From Nesterenkonia natronophila (GTDB lineage Bacteria; Actinomycetota; Actinomycetes; Actinomycetales; Micrococcaceae), in assembly GCF_003595215.1 (NCBI RefSeq), contig NZ_QYZP01000002.1:62001-126000 (forward strand): a stretch of DNA of 64,000 bases, given 5' to 3'. The translations under genes and the position numbers were made by a program. Of this stretch, positions 27,356 to 35,878 are shown piece after piece (position 1 is the first letter of the stretch; every line of letters starts with the position of its first letter). The notes beneath the pieces were generated by a model. The model saw only the letters and a list, made by a program, of their open reading frames with translations. It was not told the DNA's origin and searched no databases.

Positions 27356-28300
27356 ATGAAACTCAAGAAGTGTGTCACCTTGATGCGGGCAACTCTGGAC
27401 CATAAGCTGCGCAGCCGGGATGATCTGGCCCGGCTCAATGGAGGAACTCTGCTTGGCTCGATCCCCAAGAAGTCATCGGGGCAGGGCTCTTCGCTGGTGT
27501 CAGAACTGCGCCTGGACGACCCTCGCGGGGAGGCCTTCCGTCGGTTGTGGACTGAACTTCGCTTCGCGCAGGTGGACGACCCCAACCCGGCCATCTTGGT
27601 GACCTCCGCACAGCCCAAAGAAGGAAAGACCTCCACAGGCATCAACCTGGCGATCACGGCGGCACGTTCTGGCAACCGAGTAGCACTGGTGGACGTCGAT
27701 CTGAGGCAGCCAACGGTCGCCTCTAAGCTTGGTCTCGAAAACTCGGTGGGACTGACCACAGTGCTTCTCGGGGCCGCGGACCTCACCGAACTGTTCCAAC
27801 CCTGGGGAACCGATGAGCTCTACGTGCTCACCGCAGGCAAAATGGTCACCAACCCGCTCGGGTTGCTGGATTCCCGGGCCATGAGCACGCTGATGAACCG
27901 GCTCAATGCCGAATTCGATATGGTGATCCTCGACGGCCCACCGGTGCTCACTGCGGCCGATTCCCTGGTGTTGGCGAAGCACGTCGGGCAGTTACTGCTG
28001 GTGACCGCCGTGGGCGAGGTGCGGGTCAATCACGTGGAAGAAGCTTTGAGGGCCCTCAGCGCCGCTGAGGTCCCGACCGGAATCGTCCTGAACAAAGTGC
28101 CAGGCTCAGCCGCCGAGAGTGCCCACCAAGTACGGCACTCCAGTTGGTCAGCCACGCTACGAGATGTGCAGCCTACCGACCTTCAGCTCTGGGACCTCGC
28201 CTCGACGCCGAGGGCTCATGCCTGGGCTACCGAATACGAACATCTGGCCCCCCCGGAGGGTCTCCACACAGCAACCAGCCATGTTAGGAGTCAGCCATGA
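27356..28300 (+). CDS. BY-kinase-like ATPase lacking the Wzz domain
   Basis: The protein has 314 residues from ATG 27356 (GGAG 7 nt upstream; GTG 27344 is also possible). Its first 80 residues correspond to the stretch after the second Wzz helix in fused enzymes (DDLARLNGGTLLGSIPK, RGEAFRRLWTELRF). It keeps Walker A (QPKEGKTSTG), Walker A' (VALVDVDLRQPTV) and the DGPPVL motif. It has no membrane helix and only one tyrosine near its C-terminus (TEYEHL), so autophosphorylation on a tail cluster is not expected. It may act as the CpsD half working with another membrane partner, or as an assembly ATPase. Confidence 0.82.
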   Translation: MKLKKCVTLMRATLDHKLRSRDDLARLNGGTLLGSIPKKSSGQGSSLVSELRLDDPRGEAFRRLWTELRFAQVDDPNPAILVTSAQPKEGKTSTGINLAITAARSGNRVALVDVDLRQPTVASKLGLENSVGLTTVLLGAADLTELFQPWGTDELYVLTAGKMVTNPLGLLDSRAMSTLMNRLNAEFDMVILDGPPVLTAADSLVLAKHVGQLLLVTAVGEVRVNHVEEALRALSAAEVPTGIVLNKVPGSAAESAHQVRHSSWSATLRDVQPTDLQLWDLASTPRAHAWATEYEHLAPPEGLHTATSHVRSQP

Positions 28301-29427
28301 AGATCGGTGTGCTAGCCAGCGTGGGGGAGATGGTGGATTGGTTCTTCTCCGACATGATCGCCTCATGGGCGGGGGCCGGACATGAGGTTTCCGTCGCAGC
28401 GGGTACCGGCACAGATGACGGGACTGGTTGGGTCATAGAGGGACTGACCCGGCGCCCCGGCCCTGGCTCTATGCGTGTGTGGTCCGGACTCCAGTCATGG
28501 ACGCAAGAGGAGCAGCTCGACGTTGTGCTGACCAACACGGCTACCGCTTCGGCCCTGGCCCGGACCGCGCGGCTTCCGGTACCGGTGGTCTACTTCTGCC
28601 ATGGGCTGCACTGGAATGAGGGAAGAAGTGCTTCTGACCGCTTATGGCAGTTGGTGGAGCGGGTGCTTCTGTGGAACACCGCTGGAGTGATCACTATGAA
28701 CTCCGACGATTACTCCTGGTTCGGCCAACGCTTCTGCGCAGACCGAATACTGAGACTCCCCACCGGCGTCGGACTGCGACCGGCTGCCTACCCACGTGTG
28801 CCGCCCCCTGATGTGGACGAAGCTATCGAAGGGAACGTGCTCCGATTGGCATGGATCGGGGAGTTCAGCCACCGCAAGCGTCCCCACCTAGCCATCGACA
28901 TCGTCGAAGCACTGCGGCGGGACGGAGTAGATGCCACGCTGACCATGACTGGTCAAGGATCGGTGTTGCTATCGACCCGCGAACTGATTCGCCGTCGCGG
29001 ACTCGAAGACCATGTTGACGCCACAGGGCCCGGCGACTCCGCAGAAATACTCGCCGAAAGCCATGCACTCATCCACACCTCAGCGTGGGAGGGGCTACCA
29101 CGTGTGATGCTGGAGGCGTTGGCCGTAGGTCGGCCGACCTACGCCTTCGATGTAAAAGGGGTGCGCGACATTCCTCAGGCGGCCCTCTTTCCCGAGGGTG
29201 AGGCGGGACTCTTGGCCCGCCGCCTAGCTAAGGACTGGAAGTCGGGAAGTCTGCTGGAGCCGCTCAAATTCGATCCACACACGTTGGACTTCTCCCACTC
29301 CGCGGAGGCCGTCCTGACGTTTCTTGAAGAGACTATAAGCCGGAGGCGGCGGGGAGATGCGATTGGGACGCGCTCACCTGCAGGGGCCCGATCACGAGGG
29401 GCGACGGTCCCCTTTAGGGCGTCATGA
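28297..29427 (+). CDS. Group 1 (GT4-type) glycosyltransferase
   Basis: This 376-residue GT-B fold enzyme begins MKIGVLASVGEMVDWFF. The C-terminal domain has LAWIGEFSHRKRPHLAIDI and the donor-binding E-x7-E region in WEGLPRVMLEALAVGRP. It would add a sugar to the lipid-linked repeat unit at the cytoplasmic face. The start overlaps the BY-kinase stop (ATGA), and the next glycosyltransferase starts inside its stop, so 27356-31042 is one operon. The 16 nt around its start are identical to those at the aminotransferase start (17131-17146). Confidence 0.88.
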   Translation: MKIGVLASVGEMVDWFFSDMIASWAGAGHEVSVAAGTGTDDGTGWVIEGLTRRPGPGSMRVWSGLQSWTQEEQLDVVLTNTATASALARTARLPVPVVYFCHGLHWNEGRSASDRLWQLVERVLLWNTAGVITMNSDDYSWFGQRFCADRILRLPTGVGLRPAAYPRVPPPDVDEAIEGNVLRLAWIGEFSHRKRPHLAIDIVEALRRDGVDATLTMTGQGSVLLSTRELIRRRGLEDHVDATGPGDSAEILAESHALIHTSAWEGLPRVMLEALAVGRPTYAFDVKGVRDIPQAALFPEGEAGLLARRLAKDWKSGSLLEPLKFDPHTLDFSHSAEAVLTFLEETISRRRRGDAIGTRSPAGARSRGATVPFRAS

Positions 29428-30446
29428 GCGCCTCAGAACCTCTGGTCTCCATCGTTATCCCCGTCTTTGACGGCAAGCAGCATCTGGCAGAGTGCTTAGA
29501 CTCAGTCCGCCACCAGTCGTATTGGAAACTAGAGATCGTCGTCGTCAATGACGGATCCACCGACGGAACGGAGCGGATATTAAGTGAAGCCGAGCAGCAG
29601 GATGACCGCATCGTGGCGATCCATCGATTCAACGGCGGGGTCTCCACCGCCAGGAACGCTGGCCTCGATGCCGCGACCGGTCAGTGGGTCATGTTCGTCG
29701 ATGCCGATGACATAATGCATGATCGGTTGCTGGTGGAGACGATCGTGCGTGCGGGTGAGCCCAACGTGGACCTGATCTGGTTTGAAGCCACCAGCGATAA
29801 GCTCCCGTCCACAGGCGGCAATCAGGCGCTAGGGAGGGCGGAGGGGCCGGAGAGCCTCGCCTCCCGGGCCCAAGACTTCGCCCTCGACGGCGCTTCCCTG
29901 GCCGAGCTGATCGCCAGCGAGAGCCTCAACGCTCTCTGGGACAAGGCATACCGCCGCGAGGCCATTGTCAGGCGGCACTGTCGATTCAGAGAAGGGATCA
30001 GAATGGGCGAGGACCTGTTGTTCAATCTTGCTTACGCGCGCCTTGACGCCCGGGTGCGGTCGATCCCAATCACCGGGTACTTCTACAGACGGACCAATAC
30101 GGAGTCCGCGACCAGACGCTACTTGCCGCAGAAGTACACCGATCTCATGGCGGTCTCCGACGACGTGTGCGCATGGGCCCACCGGCTCGGTGTCAACGAA
30201 GTTCGGGGTGCTGCCGAGTACATCCGGGCCAAGAATGTCATCTCCTGCATCAGGGACCTCCACCACGAGGACTGTGAACTTTCTTACCAGGAGCGACTTG
30301 CCACCGCCCAGTGTTACAAGTCCCGAGTTCCTACCGTGCGCGCTCATGGGATCGGCACGAAAAGGCGGCTGCTGGGAGAGGTCTATAACTTCCTCGGATT
30401 CCGCACGGTCTTTCATCTGACCCGTCTGCTCTTACAGTACCGATGA
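29424..30446 (+). CDS. Family 2 (GT-A) glycosyltransferase
   Basis: This 340-residue enzyme has the GT2 landmarks VSIVIPVFDGKQHL, VVNDGSTDGTE, GGVSTARNAGL and the metal-binding VDADD near residue 92. The middle contains a Trp-Asp-Lys acceptor region (NALWDKAYRR, GEDLLFN) seen in polymer-assembly GT2 enzymes. It is coupled by 4-nt overlaps to the GT4 upstream and the phosphatase downstream. With the GT4 and the initiating transferase, the locus can account for a repeat unit of about three sugars. Confidence 0.88.
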   Translation: MSASEPLVSIVIPVFDGKQHLAECLDSVRHQSYWKLEIVVVNDGSTDGTERILSEAEQQDDRIVAIHRFNGGVSTARNAGLDAATGQWVMFVDADDIMHDRLLVETIVRAGEPNVDLIWFEATSDKLPSTGGNQALGRAEGPESLASRAQDFALDGASLAELIASESLNALWDKAYRREAIVRRHCRFREGIRMGEDLLFNLAYARLDARVRSIPITGYFYRRTNTESATRRYLPQKYTDLMAVSDDVCAWAHRLGVNEVRGAAEYIRAKNVISCIRDLHHEDCELSYQERLATAQCYKSRVPTVRAHGIGTKRRLLGEVYNFLGFRTVFHLTRLLLQYR

Positions 30447-31042
30447 GCGCCGAATGGAGTCTTATGGATCAGGGATTCACAGTCCTCGTGATCTGCACCG
30501 GCAACGTCTGCCGCTCGCCGTTGGCGGAAAGGCTGCTCCAAGACGGATTCGACCAGTCAGCTCCAGGGCAGTTCGTCGTTAGTAGTGCGGGAACCTCCGG
30601 ATTGATCGGCTGGGACGTCGAACCCAAGATCGTTGAGATCGCAGCGCGCCACGGAGTCTCCATGAGCGGCTTTAAGGCCAGGGAGGTGACGGCCCAGCTC
30701 GTCCGTGAAGCAGATCTCATCCTCACCATGACCCGCGACCATCGCAGCAGCATTGTGCAATTGGTTCCAGCGGCTCTAAGGCGGACTTTCACGCTCCGCG
30801 AGTTCGAGCGGATTCTTCCGCAGGTGCCAGCTGAGACTGCCGCCGAACCATCCCAAAGATGGCATTCATTAGTCGCGTTGGCTCAACGTCACCGGCGCCG
30901 CCCAGAGAACCCGAGCTTCGACGACATCGTTGACCCTTATGGCTGCAGGGACAAGGTATATGAGCAGATGGCAGCTGAACTGGTACCCGCCGTGAAGGCA
31001 TTAGTGGAGTGGGAGCGCGCTCGCGCAGAGGATGCGTCGTAG
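30443..31042 (+). CDS. Low-molecular-weight protein tyrosine phosphatase
   Basis: This 199-residue enzyme has the C-x5-R loop CTGNVCR (Cys18, Arg24) followed by SPLAERLL, and the acid/base motif VDPYG near the C-terminus. Phosphatases of this kind reverse BY-kinase phosphorylation in polysaccharide loci (Wzb, CpsB analogues). It lies in the same operon as the second BY-kinase-like protein and likely acts on the kinase at 23329. The start overlaps the GT2 stop; ATG 30464 is an alternative start that would still keep the P-loop. Confidence 0.9.
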   Translation: MSAEWSLMDQGFTVLVICTGNVCRSPLAERLLQDGFDQSAPGQFVVSSAGTSGLIGWDVEPKIVEIAARHGVSMSGFKAREVTAQLVREADLILTMTRDHRSSIVQLVPAALRRTFTLREFERILPQVPAETAAEPSQRWHSLVALAQRHRRRPENPSFDDIVDPYGCRDKVYEQMAAELVPAVKALVEWERARAEDAS

Positions 31043-31128
31043 CGCCATGATGGAGGGAGCAGGCTCGCCTCGTTTGACAGTCCGCAAGACGGACGGTCAG
31101 CGAGGTTACGAACGAGTCATATCCCCGT

Positions 31129-32289
31129 TCACCGGCGTCGTATCTTCGGAGCCCAAGCTGCTCTCTTACGCACCTGCGCTAGAGGTAGCAGCCGGGTAAA
31201 GGCAGCATACAGCTGGGGTTGCAGCGGAAGATCCCATGCACCCATGTACTCATGAACGTCGGCTCCCATACCGGCTTTGAATCTCACAAGTCCCACGGTT
31301 GGATCATGTTCTTCGAGCGTGTCAGCGACTCCACCGAGGTCGAAGAGTTCGGCGCCATCAGCGATCGCCTGTCGGATGAGGGCCCACCACACTGCGTTTG
31401 AGGGTCTGATGCCAGTACGCTCCGTACTCGTCGCCGCGAAAAGACTCTGGACTAGGCTCCCGACCTGGGCCGTAGCACTGGCCGCCACTGCCGAGCCCTG
31501 AAAGTGAGCTACTTTCAGGTTGAAGTACCCCGGAAAACCGTTGCCGAGCGACTCCCACATCGCCTCGAAATGGGCGCGCGGGTGGGCTGGGAACTTCTGC
31601 CGGCGTGCGGTCTCGCTGTAAAGCCGGTGAACATCTTCAAGATCATCACGCGAACCGGACGTGACTGCAATCCCGCCCCGCTCGGCCTTACGCACGTTGT
31701 GCCGCCAGGATTTTGACGTCCCATCCAGCACCTCCTGTTCACTTCGTCCGGCGAGGTCCAACCAATAATTGAAGCGCGGATAGGTAGCACTGGTGCGCTT
31801 CTCAGCGGGCGCCTCGCGCCACCCGGCAGCGCCCAGTGTGCTGACCAGGCTGATGCCACTCAGGTTAACTTCGGTGGCTTCCATAGCGGAGATGCGGGTG
31901 ATATCAGGGTCCGCCAACCCTGCCTTGACAGTCGCCGCATCCCACTTTCGCAGACTAACCATCGGAGTGATCCGCACTCCGAAGACCCCGCGCGAACTCA
32001 GGTAAGTCCTCAGGGCCTCCAATTGCTCGGACAGATGCGGGCCCGTCCAGTCAAGGAGGGGGCCCTGAGGAATAAAGACGAACCACCGGCTCAATCCGGG
32101 CAGCTGCCGGTAGCGGAGCACGGCGGCGGCGCAAAGCTGTGAAACGGAATCGAACCAACCAATAAGGCGCGGTTCCCATTCTGCACTGCGCGCATCACCC
32201 CATTCAGGGGTTTGCTGGTAGCTGGCGTCTGGATACGTGCGAAGAAAGCGCCAGTATTCGTCCCTCGAGATCTCCCTAATGATGTACAC
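31129..32289 (-). CDS. FemABX/BioF2-like aminoacyl (or acetyl) transferase
   Basis: This protein of about 386 residues, taken from GTG 32289, has the double-GNAT FemX pattern: YQQTPEWGDARS near the N-terminus, RWFVFIPQGPLLD, WRHNVRKAERGGIAV, YSETARRQKF, and near the end ELFDLGGV followed by GLVRFKAGMG. Family members attach amino acids from aminoacyl-tRNA to peptidoglycan stems; others modify polysaccharides. The frame stays open upstream to 32409, but that extension has no ribosome-binding site and looks non-conserved, so the start is uncertain. It is the last gene of the polysaccharide locus and is convergent with the phosphatase operon. Confidence 0.82.
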   Translation of the reverse strand: MYIIREISRDEYWRFLRTYPDASYQQTPEWGDARSAEWEPRLIGWFDSVSQLCAAAVLRYRQLPGLSRWFVFIPQGPLLDWTGPHLSEQLEALRTYLSSRGVFGVRITPMVSLRKWDAATVKAGLADPDITRISAMEATEVNLSGISLVSTLGAAGWREAPAEKRTSATYPRFNYWLDLAGRSEQEVLDGTSKSWRHNVRKAERGGIAVTSGSRDDLEDVHRLYSETARRQKFPAHPRAHFEAMWESLGNGFPGYFNLKVAHFQGSAVAASATAQVGSLVQSLFAATSTERTGIRPSNAVWWALIRQAIADGAELFDLGGVADTLEEHDPTVGLVRFKAGMGADVHEYMGAWDLPLQPQLYAAFTRLLPLAQVRKRAAWAPKIRRR

Positions 32290-32722
32290 ATGCTCAGAGT
32301 AACCCCGTTTCGAGCCTGCGAACCGGGACCTTGCGGGCACTAGCGCCGAGATTGCGGGAGTCCGCCTGGGCGCGCAGAATCCCATCGTGATGCCGAAGAC
32401 TGACTGCAAACGTATTGACGCCGATACCCACCGTGAACAACTCTTAACGCACAGCTACATAGGTGAGGTGCTGCTGAAGAGGTGGCAGACATCAGATTCA
32501 CCAGGCACGCCACACGGCTTGCTTACCACAGACGCCCTCCGGCGGCGGCGACCCCCTGCCCGCCGTCGGAGGGTCTGTGTAGCAGCAATGACAGCCGGAG
32601 TGTCGACGAAGTTGCGCGGTCGATCGCCCGAAAGCAGAGTCGCGGACCACCAACCACGCCAACATCGCATAGTGTCGATTCAACAGTCTCCCTACTACTG
32701 AAGTCGGCGTCGTCGTCACCCC
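32290..32722. other. Non-coding stretch between the polysaccharide locus and menE
   Basis: The 433 bases between the divergent FemX-like gene and menE contain only short overlapping ORFs of low quality on both strands. No tRNA, integrase, direct repeat or insertion-sequence end could be recognised, so nothing here identifies how the locus was inserted. The promoters of both genes should lie here. Confidence 0.5.
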
Positions 32723-34006
32723 ATGAATGATTACTGGTTGCAGAATGCGCTGAAGGCACTTGAGGTCACTCGAGCTGCGGATTGCCCTCCATTGGAGTTC
32801 CTGTCTGTGGAATCTGGTGCCGCCCCGAAGTGGACCGAACGCGCCGATGCGCTCGGCACCGGTGCCGGCGTAGTCGTGCGCACCTCCGGCTCTACCGGAA
32901 CCCCGAAACAGACCCTGCTCTCCTGGGAGGCGCTAGAGGCATCCGCCGAAATGACAGCCCAGGCCCTGGGCGGGCACGGCCAGTGGTTGTTGGCCCTCCA
33001 GCCCAGCTATGTGGCCGGCCTCGCAGTTCTGTCGCGGAGTCTCGTGGGCGGCACTGAGCCGGTGAGTCTGTTGGAGCAGACCACAGACCCGGACCGATTC
33101 AGTAAGGCAGCTGAGCAGCTCACCGCAGACCGGCGCTTCGTCTCCTTGGTCCCCACCCAGCTCCAGAGACTGCTCACCCGCCCCAGCCAACGGCTGCTTG
33201 CGGCGCTGCGCCGCTTCGATGCGATTCTCCTTGGTGGAGCCCCCACAAATGCTGAGTTGTTCGACCACGCCCGTGGGTTGGACCTCAACGTGATCCGTAC
33301 CTACGGTATGGCAGAGACCTGCGGCGGCTGCGTCTATGACGGGTACCCGCTGCCCGGGGTGACTGTGGAGTTGGGCACCCACGGGCGGGTACTCCTGTCC
33401 GGGCCCATGGTGGCCCTGGGCTACCATGAGGACCCCGAGCTTACCGCTGAGAAGTTCGAGTGGGCGCCCGACGCCCGATCGCCTCAAAGCACCCCGCTCC
33501 GGCTCGAAGAAGCCGACGACCACCAGGGCCGGCAGCGGCGGTTCCGCACTGATGACCTAGGTGAGCTCAGCACCCAGCGCGCCACCGAAGTGGACACTAT
33601 CGCCCAAGTCAGCGGCGCTGGACACTCCGCCCAGATCGTGCCGCGACTGACCGTCACCGGCCGAGCAGACTCGGTACTCATCACCGGAGGCGTTAAGGTC
33701 TCCGCCGAGGAGATTCGTCGTGCTTTGGAGTCTCACCCCAGTGTCAGAGAAGCCTTCGTAGCCGGGGTCGACGATGCCGAGTGGGGACAGAAGGTAGTTG
33801 CCGCTGTGGTTTTCTCCACCGCCTCCCGCGGCGGCAATGTCTTCGAAGAGCTCGATCAGTTGATCAGTGACCGGTTGAGCCCCGCCGCTGTGCCCAAGCA
33901 CTACGAGTTGCTGGGCGGACTGCCGCTACTGCCCAACGGTAAGCCCGACCGCCAGGCGCTGATCGAGATGCTGGAGAGAGGTGCCGCCCATGGCCAAAAC
34001 CCGTGA
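32723..34006 (+). CDS. menE: o-Succinylbenzoate-CoA ligase
   Basis: This 427-residue adenylate-forming enzyme of menaquinone synthesis has the P-loop-like RTSGSTGTPKQ (residues 53-63), the TYGMAETCGGC motif, and a C-terminal LPNGKPDRQAL with the catalytic lysine. The short N-terminus is typical of actinobacterial MenE. An insert in the hinge region (about 235-280, DARSPQSTPLRLEEADDHQG) is longer and more hydrophilic than usual. menA overlaps its 3' end by 17 nt. Its product is the substrate of MenB at 8448, about 23 kb away. Confidence 0.93.
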   Translation: MNDYWLQNALKALEVTRAADCPPLEFLSVESGAAPKWTERADALGTGAGVVVRTSGSTGTPKQTLLSWEALEASAEMTAQALGGHGQWLLALQPSYVAGLAVLSRSLVGGTEPVSLLEQTTDPDRFSKAAEQLTADRRFVSLVPTQLQRLLTRPSQRLLAALRRFDAILLGGAPTNAELFDHARGLDLNVIRTYGMAETCGGCVYDGYPLPGVTVELGTHGRVLLSGPMVALGYHEDPELTAEKFEWAPDARSPQSTPLRLEEADDHQGRQRRFRTDDLGELSTQRATEVDTIAQVSGAGHSAQIVPRLTVTGRADSVLITGGVKVSAEEIRRALESHPSVREAFVAGVDDAEWGQKVVAAVVFSTASRGGNVFEELDQLISDRLSPAAVPKHYELLGGLPLLPNGKPDRQALIEMLERGAAHGQNP

Positions 34007-34958
34007 ATGGGTGACCGGAGCCCGACCCCGTACGCTCCCCATGGCAATCTGCCCGGTGCTCATCGGTGCCGCCGCAGCCTGGCCGCAGTTCTTAGGGCCG
34101 TTGGACTTCGCTACCGTGGACCGGTTGCAGCCCAACGTCAACGCGCAGCTCCCAGTGGTCGCGCTGCTTGCGCTGGTGGTGGCTCTCGCGCTGCAGGTAG
34201 GGGTGAACTACGCTAACGACTACTCAGACGGGGTGCGCGGGACCGATGACGTGCGGGTAGGCCCCCAGCGACTGACCGCCTCCGGGGCGGCAGCACCAAA
34301 GCAGGTGAAGTACGCAGCCTTTGGAAGCTTCGGGGTCGCGTGCCTAGCCGGCCTGGGAATAGTGCTGCTGACCCAAGCCTGGTGGATTCTGGTCGTAGGA
34401 GTGCTCTGCGTGGTCGCCGCGTGGTGGTACACGGGCGGAGCGAGGCCGTATGGCTACCGCGGGCTGGGCGAAGTCATGGTGTTTGTCTTCTTCGGCCTGG
34501 TCGCCACTCTCGGCACGGCCTTCGCCATCACGGAGGTGGGGCGAGTCCACGGCTTCGTCGTGGAGTTTCCTGCGGTGACTGCGAGTATCGGCGCGGTATC
34601 CCACGGGCTGATCGCCTCAGCTCTGCTGATGGCCAACAATGTCCGGGACATCCCTACCGACGCTGAGGTCGGAAAGAACACGCTGGCGGTGCGCTTCGGT
34701 CAAACTGGCGCGCGGTTGGCCTACTGCCTGATGGTTGCCTTAGCCGTGGCCCTGCCCCTCACCCTCGTTGGTGAGAGCGCATGGTTCTGGTTGGTCGTCC
34801 TGGCCTGGCCCGTGGCGCTGCCACCGCTGATCACCATGTGGCCGTGGCGCAGCCCCAGGCCAAAGGGCGTCACGCTCATCCCGGTGCTCCAACAGACAGG
34901 AAGTCTAGGCTTGGCCTTCGCTGTCGCCTATTCGGCTGCGCTGCTGCTCAGTGTCTAA
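33990..34958 (+). CDS. menA: 1,4-dihydroxy-2-naphthoate polyprenyltransferase
   Basis: The protein has 322 residues from ATG 33990, with GGAGAGAGG 8 nt upstream. It is a UbiA-fold membrane enzyme with about eight helices. The first Asp-rich site reads NYANDYSDGVRGTD and is followed by RLTASG, both characteristic of MenA; the second is NNVRDIPTDAEVGKNTLAVR. It attaches the prenyl tail to DHNA to give demethylmenaquinone. The gene is coupled to menE by overlap. Confidence 0.95.
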   Translation: MAKTREWVTGARPRTLPMAICPVLIGAAAAWPQFLGPLDFATVDRLQPNVNAQLPVVALLALVVALALQVGVNYANDYSDGVRGTDDVRVGPQRLTASGAAAPKQVKYAAFGSFGVACLAGLGIVLLTQAWWILVVGVLCVVAAWWYTGGARPYGYRGLGEVMVFVFFGLVATLGTAFAITEVGRVHGFVVEFPAVTASIGAVSHGLIASALLMANNVRDIPTDAEVGKNTLAVRFGQTGARLAYCLMVALAVALPLTLVGESAWFWLVVLAWPVALPPLITMWPWRSPRPKGVTLIPVLQQTGSLGLAFAVAYSAALLLSV

Positions 34959-34975
34959 CGGCCCCGGCATCAGGC

Positions 34976-35827
34976 TCATCGACTCTCCAGGAGCAGACGG
35001 ACCAAGTCCTCGGCAATCCCCTGTCTTCCGTGCTCGGCGCGCAGCTCCTCGTCCATGGAGTGCATCCGCAGCTTGAGGATGGCCCCAGCGTCCTCGTCGT
35101 AATAAATTGCTCCCAGTTCCCCGCCGTTCCCGGGGTTGTTGGGAAACTCTCTTTCTACCGTATGGATTTCCGTTCCGTGGACCTGGATCGTCTGGACCTC
35201 CTGAACCTGTTCCGGAAGATCTGTCTGCTCTAAGAAAGCGGCCACGGTCTCTTCAGCGTGCTCCACGGATTCGGTGACCATGAGTTGCGCCTCGGGGGCC
35301 CAGACCGGCCTTTCCGCTGCTCGTTGATCTTCGGCGCGCCCGAGACTGCACAGGTACCGGTAGCTGTCCTCGGTTGCGGGCTCGTTTCCGTAGGTCGTGG
35401 TGGGGCGGCCGTACGAGCCGAAGCCGGAGAACCTGAATTGGGTGACCTCACCGAAGAACTCAGGTTCCTGGGCGAAGAGGAGACACTCATCGGTGAACTC
35501 TTGGACCGGAGCGTGTTGGCCGAAACCCTGCGATTCCGGCCACGCCTCGCTGGTAAGAGTGATCCATTCCTGCGGAATGCTCAGTTCCTCCTCCGCCGCT
35601 TCTGGATCCTCCTCATCAGGCGGCTCACCCTCCTCTTCCGTCGGCTCGTCCGACGCAGGTGAGTCTGCACCGGTTTCGGTGTCTTCGGCGGTGGGAGGGA
35701 GGGCGCTGGTTTCGGGGGCCGCAGTTGGTGAGGGCGGGTCGTTATCATCTGATGCAACTGGATCGCCGCAGCTGGCGAGCGCAAGTGTAGCGAGCAAGAG
35801 TGCACGGTACGACATTGCGCATCGCAT
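34976..35827 (-). CDS. Putative lipoprotein with acidic linker, unknown function
   Basis: The protein has about 283 residues from ATG 35827 (ATG 35815 also possible). A signal peptide ends in the lipobox LASC, followed by about 65 residues rich in Pro, Glu, Asp and Thr that look like a disordered wall-spanning linker. The folded part (about 80-283) is acidic, contains two cysteines (DECLLF, YLCSLG) that may pair, and resembles no family I recognise. It is convergent with menA, with 17 nt between the stops. Confidence 0.75.
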   Translation of the reverse strand: MRCAMSYRALLLATLALASCGDPVASDDNDPPSPTAAPETSALPPTAEDTETGADSPASDEPTEEEGEPPDEEDPEAAEEELSIPQEWITLTSEAWPESQGFGQHAPVQEFTDECLLFAQEPEFFGEVTQFRFSGFGSYGRPTTTYGNEPATEDSYRYLCSLGRAEDQRAAERPVWAPEAQLMVTESVEHAEETVAAFLEQTDLPEQVQEVQTIQVHGTEIHTVEREFPNNPGNGGELGAIYYDEDAGAILKLRMHSMDEELRAEHGRQGIAEDLVRLLLESR

Positions 35828-35843
35828 AACCCAAAGTCTTTCA

Positions 35844-35861
35844 GATTTGCACTCGCAAATC
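35844..35861. repeat. Perfect 7-bp inverted repeat upstream of the lipoprotein gene
   Basis: GATTTGC-ACTC-GCAAATC lies 17 nt upstream of the lipoprotein start and 17 nt downstream of the preceding minus-strand stop. No T-run follows on either strand, so it looks more like an operator than an intrinsic terminator. Confidence 0.5.
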
Positions 35862-35878
35862 AATAGGGCGAGGGAGGT

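Noticed and set aside
31043..31128. GTCCG-CAAGA-CGGAC hairpin as bidirectional terminator between the phosphatase and FemX-like genes
   Set aside because: The stem is only 5 bp and has no T-run on either side.
32387..32730. Several overlapping ORFs of 60-105 codons in the gap before menE
   Set aside because: They occur on both strands, have low-complexity Arg/Ser/Pro composition and no start signals; none looks coding.
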